The notes under the pieces were generated by a model, which was not told the DNA's origin, made no database searches, and worked only from the letters and a program-made list of their open reading frames with translations. From Steroidobacter sp. (GTDB taxonomy: Bacteria; Pseudomonadota; Gammaproteobacteria; Steroidobacterales; Steroidobacteraceae), in the NCBI GenBank assembly GCA_025929585.1, contig JAICPY010000006.1, positions 18,755 to 82,754 on the forward strand: DNA of 64,000 nucleotides. The letters run 5' to 3'. Positions 52,470 through 60,539 of this stretch are shown here, in pieces. Numbering within the stretch: the stretch's first letter is position 1; each line of letters starts with the position of its first letter. The position numbers and the translations under genes are program-made.

Positions 52470-53837
52470 AACATTGTTCGATGGCATCCACGCCTTGTAC
52501 TCGCCACTGCAATGCAGGAGCGCCATGAGGTACAGCATGCCGTCGTAGTAACGGAAGCGCCCAGTCGGAATCGGTCTTTCCCATAAGGCCTTCACGAACT
52601 CGTATCGACGCAGATGGTCGGCAGCGAGCCCTGCAGTGGCATTCATTGCGACCAGCCCCGTCGTTTGGTCGCCGCCGAGCTTCTTGCCATCCAACGTATA
52701 GAGACTTCGATAGTTATCGAGACCTTCCGCCTCGAAGAACGCCTGCAAACGATTGCTCAACTCGACAGCGCGCGAATCCTTTGCCCACCACGACCAATCC
52801 ATCGACCAGTTCATGGCCGTCCGCCACGCGTCGTAGCGGAAATCCGCGGAATCCGGACGCCAGGGCGCCGCCCAGGGCGTGCCGTCGAAGTTGCCGTAAT
52901 CTGGCGTTAAGCCGGTCCGCGGATGCGCCGCGCGATAGAAGTAATCGCGGCTGATATCGGCCGCTTGTCGCCAAAAGGCACGGTCCGAAGCAGGACCCAC
53001 GCGTGCCCACACTTCGTAAAAAGCAGGCAGATGGTACGACGCATCGGTGTGATCGGCATTCGCCACATCGGGCGTGAAACGCACCATCTTGGCATCTATA
53101 TCGAAGAGATTGACGGCCGTAATCTCACCGCGCTTCGTCATGCCAGTGATCGACTTTCGATGCAGCATGTCGGAGAGAACGCGATCGGCCTCTGCACGGT
53201 AATTGTAAATGCCCGAACCATTCCCCCAACGCTCCGCGGCGAAATACAGCGCCGTAACGAAATATTCCTCGCCATCGGGCGCAGGCATTTCATCTATTGG
53301 CTCGCCAGTCGTTTTGACGGACCACGCAAAGTAACCCTGCGCGGGATGTCCTGCTTTCGTGTGATACATATGGGTCACGGCCCAGTTCCAGATGGCGTCG
53401 AACTCCTGCTTCTTGTTCATCTGCACGGCGATCATCATTCCGTACGACATACCCTCGGACCGCACGTCCGCGCTGTTGACATCGTAGATATACGCCATCG
53501 GACCCCGATCATTCGCACCTGCGGGGTAATAGACAGACTGCTCTTGCGCATTCCCACCAAAGAGCTGTTGGAAAGCCGATTGAATCCTCGCATCGACATC
53601 GCGCTGCGCATAACCGGCTTCGACAAATAGATTCGGATAGTTGCCGGTGTCAACACTGCCAGCCCGAGCTGGGGCGAGCCTGGTTTGCGACTGTGCACAA
53701 CCCACCAAACAGGCGAAAACCAAGATCACACCAGGGCCGAGGCGCGCGAACGAGATGGCAGTGAACAAGCAGGGACCTCTTGTTTTCAGGATAGTCCAAT
53801 CGAACAAGAATACCGCTGCGGCGGATTCCAGTCGCAT
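52446..53837 (-). CDS. GH8 glycoside hydrolase, reducing-end xylosidase type, probable lipoprotein
   Basis: The 463-residue protein has GH8 features: the acid Glu128 in DVRSEGMSYGMMIAVQM, then WNWAVTHMYHTKAGHPAQGYFAW, PDGEEYFVTALYFAAERWG, DASYHLPAFYEVWA (catalytic-base region) and FRYDAWRTAMNWSMDWSW. This pattern is closest to reducing-end xylose-releasing exo-oligoxylanases; endoglucanase activity is the alternative. A lipobox LVGC with Cys47 suggests a lipid anchor. The residues before it are long for a signal, so the true start may lie downstream of 53837. The 3' end is inside a tandem repeat. It is convergent with the GH43 gene, which supports xylan use. Confidence 0.88.
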   Translation of the reverse strand: MRLESAAAVFLFDWTILKTRGPCLFTAISFARLGPGVILVFACLVGCAQSQTRLAPARAGSVDTGNYPNLFVEAGYAQRDVDARIQSAFQQLFGGNAQEQSVYYPAGANDRGPMAYIYDVNSADVRSEGMSYGMMIAVQMNKKQEFDAIWNWAVTHMYHTKAGHPAQGYFAWSVKTTGEPIDEMPAPDGEEYFVTALYFAAERWGNGSGIYNYRAEADRVLSDMLHRKSITGMTKRGEITAVNLFDIDAKMVRFTPDVANADHTDASYHLPAFYEVWARVGPASDRAFWRQAADISRDYFYRAAHPRTGLTPDYGNFDGTPWAAPWRPDSADFRYDAWRTAMNWSMDWSWWAKDSRAVELSNRLQAFFEAEGLDNYRSLYTLDGKKLGGDQTTGLVAMNATAGLAADHLRRYEFVKALWERPIPTGRFRYYDGMLYLMALLHCSGEYKAWMPSNNVRGDEVTE

Positions 53838-53906
53838 CGCGAACTGTATCGCAGGTGCGCGGCTGCCATCACCCTTTCGCGCCTGGCTTTGCCCTCGTAT
53901 GGTCCC

Positions 53907-53934
53907 GTTCCCTATTGCCTATTCCCCATCCCTT
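53907..53934. repeat. Tandem heptad array, ATTCCCC-like unit
   Basis: Four adjacent degenerate units (GTTCCCT, ATTGCCT, ATTCCCC, ATCCCTT) lie 70 bases upstream of the GH8 start. The unit resembles the CTATCCC array at 42849, so the two may belong to one family. Confidence 0.7.
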
Positions 53935-54023
53935 CACAGTCACAATCATCCCGCTCGCGGCCACGCGATACCGCCCGAATACACGGATGGGAACAAATAA
54001 CTGGAGCGGCTGATTGCACGTCC

Positions 54024-54173
54024 ATGATGCAAAATCAGCTAGAACGGCACGAAGAGCCGAGCGCGGACACGGCCGAGAAGCCGAAAGATGACGTTCCCAT
54101 GCCTCCGGACGATCCGGGTCGCGGTCCGCCGATAGAAGAACCGCCGAAGAAGCAGCCGCCTAAGCGAGCGTGA
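54024..54173 (+). CDS. Possible small Pro/Glu-rich protein (49 aa)
   Basis: An ATG at 54024 opens a 49-codon frame with a highly charged, Pro-rich sequence ending PPIEEPPKKQPPKRA. Such short acidic-to-basic proline proteins are seen, from memory, in related bacteria without known function. The composition is not a repeat artefact, but there is no strong ribosome site. It is intrinsically disordered. Confidence 0.45.
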   Translation: MMQNQLERHEEPSADTAEKPKDDVPMPPDDPGRGPPIEEPPKKQPPKRA

Positions 54174-54236
54174 AAAGCAGCTTCTGGGACTTCAATGGGT
54201 CTTCGAACCCGTGGCGACTGAGCTCAAGCTCAAGGG

Positions 54237-54280
54237 GGCTGCGCTGGGGACGGTCCCCTTTTGGAAGGTCCCCAACAGCC
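54237..54280. repeat. Short inverted repeat built on GGGGAC/GTCCCC
   Basis: GGGGAC (54246-54251) meets GTCCCC at 54253-54258 and again at 54268-54273. Flanking GGCTG (left) and CAGCC (right, to 54280) extend the outer pairing to a 12-base imperfect stem. It lies in the gap between the small Pro-rich frame and the gene at 54304. GGGGACNGTCCCC motifs of this kind recur as dispersed elements in other GC-rich genomes (from memory). Confidence 0.6.
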
Positions 54281-54303
54281 GATCCGCAGAGCGACCATTC
54301 GAG

Positions 54304-54741
54304 TTAGTTGAGCTGTCGAGTGCGCTCACCAAAAATCATCGCGATGCCCTGATCCTTCAACATCGTCACGTCCATCAGATCGTACTTCCCTTCTGGGTAA
54401 TTGCCGTCCCCGCCGGGTCCGTACTGGATCAATAGCGTGTAGCGATACCGCTGCTCGTTGCCGATCTGTCGTCGAGGCGCGCCGTTCTCATCGACGGCTA
54501 TCCAGATGGCAATGTTTATCGGCGGCCGGCCATGCGGTTGGAAGCGCCCCTTTCCATCGCTGTTGATCTCGACAATCGGCTCTCCTTTCCCTTCGTATTG
54601 GTAGAGCCCAATGATTTCGTCCGGAAGCGTCTTACTGATCGTGTAATCGTCCCCGTGTAGATTGATCACCTGGACATCGTTCTCGGCGATCGCCAAAGGC
54701 GTAGCCAATAGCAACAAAGCAAGAAGCAGTTCTCGTCTCAT
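54304..54741 (-). CDS. Exported hypothetical protein (145 aa)
   Basis: The precursor has a signal peptide (MRRELLLALLLLATPLAIAEN, cleavage likely after AIA). The mature part of about 125 residues is mostly beta-strand (DDYTISKTLPDEIIGLYQYE, IVEINSDGKGRFQPHG, IAIWIAVDENGAPRRQIGNE, RYRYTLLIQYGP). It resembles a small lipocalin-like or calycin-type sandwich, but I cannot name a family. It stands alone, reverse strand, with the NIPSNAP gene about 250 bases upstream. Confidence 0.7.
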   Translation of the reverse strand: MRRELLLALLLLATPLAIAENDVQVINLHGDDYTISKTLPDEIIGLYQYEGKGEPIVEINSDGKGRFQPHGRPPINIAIWIAVDENGAPRRQIGNEQRYRYTLLIQYGPGGDGNYPEGKYDLMDVTMLKDQGIAMIFGERTRQLN

Positions 54742-54997
54742 CGTGTTTGTCTCACATCAAGTTTTGCCACGGCACCCATCGAGTCGCCGCCCGCAGCTAG
54801 TTCTGCGAAGCGGAGGGAGCCTCGTTGTGGAGACAACTTAGGATCTGATCGACGGAACCGCACCTCCAAAATTGGATACTCCGCTGCCCGTAATGTGAAT
54901 GTGTGACAGTGGACACAGAAGGCGAGCGCGTCCAAGACAACTGAACGTCGCTCTCCTTGGACCGGCGATGAACTAGCCGTCAAAGTACCTGCATGCC

Positions 54998-55435
54998 CTA
55001 GTTGAGAAGATTCATGCGTGGCGAATAGTAGGTCGCTTTCAGCGTACGGTCCTCGATGGCTCCGACCAAGGTTCCATGGGCCGCACCGGTCTTCTTTTTG
55101 ATTGCGGACCATTCCTCGTCCGCCATGAACTCGCTCCAGCGGGCTTTCATGGTTTGCTCATCGGGCCATTCGAGCAGGTAGACGAACTCCGTGCGATCTT
55201 CGAATCTCGATTCCCACATCGCCACGATCTTGAAATCGTACTTTGTCATGATGCGCGCTGCGTGATCGGCAAAACGTTGATGAAACGCGGCTTTGTTGTT
55301 GTCAAAAATTTCGTAGATGCGCAACTGATGCACTGGCGTGCGCGACTGCGTGCCATCTTCAGCTCGAGCCGCGCAGCCTGTAAGCAGGAGCGCAGCCAAG
55401 ACGAACGGTGAGATCGACTTGAGTACGAGAACCAT
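54998..55435 (-). CDS. NIPSNAP-family lipoprotein
   Basis: The protein (145 residues from ATG at 55435) has a lipoprotein signal (SISPFVLAALLLTGCAARAE, Cys in the lipobox LLTGC). Its domain starts VHQLRIYEIFDNNKAAFHQRF and continues KIVAMWESRFEDRTEFVYLLEWPDE, with ARWSEFMADEEWSAIKK, matching NIPSNAP. GGAGGTAAG right before the start settles 55435; the longer frame from 55687 has no ribosome site or signal. NIPSNAP proteins are dimeric ferredoxin-like folds of unsettled function, sometimes linked to catabolism of small molecules. Envelope location would be by lipid anchor. Confidence 0.88.
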   Translation of the reverse strand: MVLVLKSISPFVLAALLLTGCAARAEDGTQSRTPVHQLRIYEIFDNNKAAFHQRFADHAARIMTKYDFKIVAMWESRFEDRTEFVYLLEWPDEQTMKARWSEFMADEEWSAIKKKTGAAHGTLVGAIEDRTLKATYYSPRMNLLN

Positions 55436-55625
55436 CTTCTTACCTCCGATAGCCAGCAATAGATCAGGCGGGTGGGCTCCACTCCCCCCTTTAATACCAC
55501 CATAGCTGGTAAGCAAGGGGTATGGCGACAGACCGATCCGTAGGCCACTGACAGCGGATCGATACTCGTTACTTCTGGGATCGCGTGCTAAAAAGCAGGG
55601 GCGGCAACAAAGAACAGGAAGGCTC

Positions 55626-57692
55626 ATGCATCTGCGCATCACGTTCGCATTGTTCATTGCATACTTCTGGGCCGACGCGGGGGTCACGGCTGAAAATCAG
55701 CGAGCTCTCTCCGTTGAAGACATCAACGCCGTCGCGGAGGTTGCCGATCCGCAGCTCTCAATGGATGGCGAATGGATTGCTTACACCGTCGGCCGGGCGG
55801 ATTTGCCGAAGGATGAGCAGCGTACGCATGTCTGGATGACGAGTTGGGATGGCGGGCAGACGGTTCAACTCACGCAATCCGAGGGCAGCGAGCACACGCC
55901 ACGCTGGAGTCCCGATGCAAAGTACCTTGCATTCATCAGTGCGCGGGGGAAGGAGAATGAACCGGAGCAGCTTTGGCTACTGAATCGTCTCGGAGGTGAA
56001 GCGCAGCCGATTACCTTCTTGAAGGGCGATGTAGTGGACTACCAATGGGCACCCGACGGCAAACGCCTCGCGTTGATCGTAATGGATCAAGATCCTCAAC
56101 GCGAAGCGCAAAAGGATGAAAACAAGACGGCGCCGCCCATCGTCATCGATCGCTTCTATTTCAAAGAGGACGAAACCGGATACCTAGGGGCACTTCGACA
56201 GCATCTGTACTTGGTCGATATCGAGACTCGCAAAGCCGAGTTGCTGACGCCCGGTCCCTTCAGCGAATGGTTGCCATCCTGGTCACCGAAAGGCGATCAG
56301 ATTGCTTTCGTCAGTAAGCGTTCTGGCGATCCCGATCGCAATAAGGAAAACGGCCTGTACGTGATCGCGCCTCGAGCGGGTAGTACGCCGCGGCTTCTCG
56401 CGACCTTTCCTGGCGATGTAGGATCCTCAGGACTCGTGACCACGCCGTCCTGGCGGCCGGATGGTCGCGAAATCGCAATTACGGCAGCAGAGGACTCAAA
56501 GCTCGTCTACTTCGCTACTCAGCAAGTGATAGTGGTGCCTCTCGACGGTGGTCCGACACGGATCATCGCAAAGGAGTTGGATCGCAATGTCTTCTCCCCG
56601 CTTTGGTCTGCGGATGGCCGATGGATCTACGGACTCATCGAAGATGACCGCAGTCAGCAGTTGGCTAGGTTCCGAGCAGATAGCGGAAAAATCGAGCACC
56701 TATTGACGGGGCGCCGAGAGGTCACTGCGTTTGATCTCGGACGCAAAGCACGCGTCGTTTTCTTACAGAGCACTGTCGATCGTCCCAGCGAGATCTTCGC
56801 ACACGATGATCGTGGCGTGCGCCGGCTGACTCGACACAACGATGCTTGGCTGGATGCGGTGAAGCTCGCACCAGTCGAAGAGATCTCTTTCTCATCGAAC
56901 GATGGCACGCGGATCAGTGGGTTTATGGTGAAGCCGACGGAATACGATCCCGGTCAGCGATATCCAACGCTGCTGCAGATCCACGGTGGACCTACCTCTC
57001 AGTACGCGAATACCTTCATGCCGATGTGGCAGATTCTGGCGGCTCACGGCTACGTCGTAGTGGCAGCCAATCCGCGCGGCAGCAGCGGGCGTGGCGGCGC
57101 CTTTGCGAAAGCCATCTGGGCCAATTGGGGCGACAAGGATACGGGCGACGTGCTTGCCGCAATCGACTATGCAGTGCGAGAAGGCATTGCGGATCCTGAG
57201 CGTCTCGGCGTGGGCGGCTGGAGCTACGGAGGGATCCTGACAAACAACGTCATCGCAAGGGACACGCGTTTCAAAGCCGCTACGAGCGGCGCTTCCATTG
57301 GCAATGCCCTCGCCGGCTACGGTACCGATATGTATATCGTGGAGTACGAGGCCGAGCTCGGCACGCCGTGGCAGAACCTGGATACCTACTTGCGCAATTC
57401 CTTCCCTCTCCTGCATGCCGACCGCATCAAGACACCAACGCTGTTTCTATGTGGCGAGCGCGATTTCAACGTGCCTCTGCTCAACTCCGAGCAGATGTAT
57501 CAAGCGTTGCGAAGCTTGAACATCGACACGCAGCTCATCATTTACCCGGAAGCATTTCACAGCTTGAGCAAGCCAAGCTATCTACGCGACCGAATGCAGC
57601 GATATTTGGATTGGTATGGAAAATACTTGAACAACGAGCCCGAGAGACAGAAGCCTCGCGTTGAGCAGACAAGCTCAAGCACCAGTCCATGA
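55626..57692 (+). CDS. S9-family peptidase (prolyl oligopeptidase type)
   Basis: The 688-residue precursor has a signal peptide (about 1-22), a seven-blade-like propeller with WD-type repeats (VADPQLSMDGEWIAYTVGR, HTPRWSPDAKYLAFIS, PTPSWRPDGREIAIT in outline) and a C-terminal alpha/beta hydrolase domain. The nucleophile Ser533 is in GVGGWSYGGI, the acid Asp in LFLCGERDFNVPL and the His in YPEAFHSLSKPS. HGGPTSQYANTF is the oxyanion segment. It cleaves short peptides or N-acyl peptides in the periplasm. AGGAAGGC lies about six bases before the ATG. It converges on the RhlE gene with 12 bases between stops. Confidence 0.93.
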   Translation: MHLRITFALFIAYFWADAGVTAENQRALSVEDINAVAEVADPQLSMDGEWIAYTVGRADLPKDEQRTHVWMTSWDGGQTVQLTQSEGSEHTPRWSPDAKYLAFISARGKENEPEQLWLLNRLGGEAQPITFLKGDVVDYQWAPDGKRLALIVMDQDPQREAQKDENKTAPPIVIDRFYFKEDETGYLGALRQHLYLVDIETRKAELLTPGPFSEWLPSWSPKGDQIAFVSKRSGDPDRNKENGLYVIAPRAGSTPRLLATFPGDVGSSGLVTTPSWRPDGREIAITAAEDSKLVYFATQQVIVVPLDGGPTRIIAKELDRNVFSPLWSADGRWIYGLIEDDRSQQLARFRADSGKIEHLLTGRREVTAFDLGRKARVVFLQSTVDRPSEIFAHDDRGVRRLTRHNDAWLDAVKLAPVEEISFSSNDGTRISGFMVKPTEYDPGQRYPTLLQIHGGPTSQYANTFMPMWQILAAHGYVVVAANPRGSSGRGGAFAKAIWANWGDKDTGDVLAAIDYAVREGIADPERLGVGGWSYGGILTNNVIARDTRFKAATSGASIGNALAGYGTDMYIVEYEAELGTPWQNLDTYLRNSFPLLHADRIKTPTLFLCGERDFNVPLLNSEQMYQALRSLNIDTQLIIYPEAFHSLSKPSYLRDRMQRYLDWYGKYLNNEPERQKPRVEQTSSSTSP

Positions 57693-57704
57693 GGGCTGGC
57701 GGCG

Positions 57705-58904
57705 CTATTCTTCGCGCTTGCGCCGATGCTTGTCTTCGCTTGCGCCTTTCGTCACCGGCAAGGCTTCGTCCGCTGGCTCGTAGCCTTCGATGTGTTCGCG
57801 CACCAGCCGCATTTTGTGGCGCTTCTCGATCAATCGAAAGTGCATTTCCGTTGCGGCACTCACAAAGCTCACTGCCACTCCGCTTTCACCAGCACGACCC
57901 GTGCGACCGATCCGATGCACGTAGTCGACGGGTGAGCGCGGCAAGTCATAGTTCACCACCGCGGCAAGCTGGACAATGTCGATGCCACGGGCGGCTACGT
58001 CGGTTGCAACCAGCACCTGCAGTTTCGATGCCTTGAAATCCGCCAATGCCTGAGTGCGTGCGCCTTGGCTCAGCTCGCCGTGGAATGCCGCTGCGTTGAT
58101 TCCGAGCCGCCGGAGTTTCTGTGCGACATGTTCGGTGGAATACTTGGTCGCGACGAACACCAAAACCCTAGACCAGCCATGATGCTGGATCAAGTGTCGT
58201 AACAACTGCGTGCGTTTCGATACATCCACGGCAATCGCGCGTTGCACGATATCTGGAGCTGTGGCTGAGGTCGCCTCGACATCGACTCGTACAGGTGAGT
58301 TCAGCAAAGCCTCCGCCAATGCGTGCACCTCCATCGGAAAAGTCGCGGAAAACATCAAAGTTTGTCGCTGTGCTGGAAGCAATGTCAGGATCTCGTTGAT
58401 CTCATCGGCGAAGCCAAGCGCGAGAAGACGGTCAGCCTCATCGAGCACCAACGTCTTAATGGTCGATAGGTGCAAAGCATTGTGTCGCACGAGGTCGAGC
58501 AAGCGGCCTGGAGTCGCTACGATCACATCGGCACTTCGTCGTAGCTCGATCATTTGAGGATTGATCGACACCCCGCCGAACACGGCGCTAATCTTCACGG
58601 GCTGTTCAAAGTAAGCAACGTACTGACGCATCGATTCACCCACTTGAGCCGCCAACTCTCGAGTCGGAACGAGAACGAGTGCGTGCACCGTCCGCCAGAC
58701 GGATCGCTTCGATAAGAGCTGTTGCAAGATAGGCAATCCGAATGCAGCAGTCTTGCCAGATCCAGTTTGAGCGCAGGCGAGCACGTCTTTGCCGCGAAGA
58801 ATCTCCGGGATCGCGGCTCGTTGAATCGGAGTCGGTACCTGATGCGCGATGTCGTCGATTGCGCGCACAAGGCAGGGCGCCAAGCCTAGTGAAGAAAAAG
58901 TCAT
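57705..58904 (-). CDS. rhlE: DEAD-box RNA helicase, RhlE type
   Basis: The 399-residue helicase (from ATG at 58904) has the Q motif (VPTPIQRAAIP), motif I AQTGSGKT, motif Ia PTRELAAQ, motif II DEAD, motif III SAT, and motifs V-VI VATDVAARGIDI and HRIGRTGRAGESG. The short basic tail (HRRKREE) matches the RhlE group. It remodels structured RNA, probably during ribosome assembly or RNA decay. The ATG at 58904 gives the standard family N-terminus (MTFSSLGLAPCLVRAI); the longer frame to 59045 adds Arg/Ser-rich noise. It is 20 bases from the DbpA-type gene, same strand, so the two may be co-transcribed. Confidence 0.93.
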   Translation of the reverse strand: MTFSSLGLAPCLVRAIDDIAHQVPTPIQRAAIPEILRGKDVLACAQTGSGKTAAFGLPILQQLLSKRSVWRTVHALVLVPTRELAAQVGESMRQYVAYFEQPVKISAVFGGVSINPQMIELRRSADVIVATPGRLLDLVRHNALHLSTIKTLVLDEADRLLALGFADEINEILTLLPAQRQTLMFSATFPMEVHALAEALLNSPVRVDVEATSATAPDIVQRAIAVDVSKRTQLLRHLIQHHGWSRVLVFVATKYSTEHVAQKLRRLGINAAAFHGELSQGARTQALADFKASKLQVLVATDVAARGIDIVQLAAVVNYDLPRSPVDYVHRIGRTGRAGESGVAVSFVSAATEMHFRLIEKRHKMRLVREHIEGYEPADEALPVTKGASEDKHRRKREE

Positions 58905-58923
58905 ATGGCTGGAAGGTAGGATC

Positions 58924-60297
58924 CTATCGGCTAATGCGGCGAATCCGGAACGTGCGGCCTTTGATCTTTCCCGCACGCAACCGCTGCATTGCTTTCTCGT
59001 GCAACTCTCGGGCGATCGCAACGTATGTCCGCGTCGGGAACACATCGATCTTTCCGACAGCTGATCCCGGAAGCCCGGCGTCCCCTGTCAAGGCCCCGAG
59101 TAAGTCGCCGGGTCGCAACTTGTCTTGTCGCCCTGCATCCACGGCCAGCGTCACGAAGGCCGGGATCAGCGGTTCGCGATGAACGTTCGGAGGAAGCTTT
59201 TCCCAGCGTATCGATCCGCCTTGCCGATCCTCGATCATGTTCGCGCGCCGAATCTCACGTGGAGAGCACAAAGTGAGCGCCATTCCACTGCGACCCGCCC
59301 GTCCGGTGCGTCCGATACGGTGCAGATGCGTGTCCGCATCGGAGGCAATGTCGAGGTTGATCACCATCGGCAGTTCATGGATATCTAGACCGCGCGCGGC
59401 AACGTCGGATGCTACCAAGATGTTGGCGCTCTTGTTCGCGAAACGCACCAGCATCTCTTCTCGCTCGCGCTGATCTAGCTCACCATGCAGGGCGAGCACC
59501 GAGAACTCACGTGACGCAAGCTCGCCTGCAACCATGCGAACATCCTGACGTGTGTTGCAGAACACGACCGCAGAGTCTGGCCGATGCTCCAGTAGTAAAC
59601 CCGCAAGGGCGTCCACCTTAGCGTCGGGCTCAACTTCGAAAAAGATCTGCTCGATCGGGTTCTCGTCATTCGCACTTTCCACTGTGACATCGGCGGGCTT
59701 GCTCTGGAACTGACGACTGATGCCGCGAATGGCATCCGGAATCGTCGCGGAGAACATCAACGTCTGGCGCTCTCGCGGGGTCCGTACGATGATCTCGCCG
59801 ATCGCCTCTGCAAAGCCCATGTCGAGCATGCGATCTGCTTCGTCGAGTACCAGCATCTTCAATGCCTGGAGCGGCAACGCGTTCTTCTCGATCAGCTCGA
59901 GCACGCGCCCAGGCGTTCCCACGACGATGTGCGGTTCGTGAGCGAGAGATGCAAGATGCGGCCGCAAAGGCACCCCGCCACAAAGCGTGAGCACTTTGAC
60001 GTTGGGAATGAATCGAGCGAGCCGGCGAACCTCGCGACTGACTTGATCGGCCAACTCGCGTGTCGGGCATAGCACCAAGCCTTGCAACTGAACTGCAGTT
60101 GCATCCAGCGTCGAGAGTAACCCCAACGCAAAGGCGGCAGTTTTCCCGCTGCCAGTGCGCGCCTGCGCGAGCACATCGCGCCCCGACAGAATCGGCGGCA
60201 GGCTCGCTGCCTGCACCGGCGTCATCTCCAGATACCCTACCTCGCCCAGCGCCCGGCGCAGCGGCTCGCTCAACTCCAATTCGGCGAAATCATTCAT
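58924..60297 (-). CDS. dbpA: DEAD-box RNA helicase, DbpA type
   Basis: The 457-residue protein has all DEAD motifs (ARTGSGKTAAFA, PTRELADQ, DEADRMLDMGF, SATIP, HRIGRTGRAGRSG). Its C-terminal RNA-binding domain (DKLRPGDLLGALTGDAGLPGSAVGKIDVFPTRTYVAI in outline) is specific to DbpA. In E. coli this domain binds helix 92 of 23S rRNA during large-subunit assembly. I took the ATG at 60297, whose reading MNDFAELELSEPLRRAL aligns with the family; ATGs eight and nine codons upstream are also in frame. It precedes RhlE on the same strand. Confidence 0.93.
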   Translation of the reverse strand: MNDFAELELSEPLRRALGEVGYLEMTPVQAASLPPILSGRDVLAQARTGSGKTAAFALGLLSTLDATAVQLQGLVLCPTRELADQVSREVRRLARFIPNVKVLTLCGGVPLRPHLASLAHEPHIVVGTPGRVLELIEKNALPLQALKMLVLDEADRMLDMGFAEAIGEIIVRTPRERQTLMFSATIPDAIRGISRQFQSKPADVTVESANDENPIEQIFFEVEPDAKVDALAGLLLEHRPDSAVVFCNTRQDVRMVAGELASREFSVLALHGELDQREREEMLVRFANKSANILVASDVAARGLDIHELPMVINLDIASDADTHLHRIGRTGRAGRSGMALTLCSPREIRRANMIEDRQGGSIRWEKLPPNVHREPLIPAFVTLAVDAGRQDKLRPGDLLGALTGDAGLPGSAVGKIDVFPTRTYVAIARELHEKAMQRLRAGKIKGRTFRIRRISR

Positions 60298-60539
60298 CGA
60301 TCTGTATTGCTCCAGCATCAAAACGCATACAGCACGACATCGAGCTCCAGACTACATTTACGTAGGCCGTGTTATGTCGCGCCGCCATCGAAAGCAGGCG
60401 CGCAGTGTACGCGTTGGGAGTTAGTTTCGCCGCGCTTACGTGCAAGCGAATTCGCCGTAGGACACGCTGCCGTCACCCTCTCCGAGTAGCACGGTCTCTC
60501 ATGGCGCGACTGAGCCGCGCTTGGCGATCTAGATGCGGA

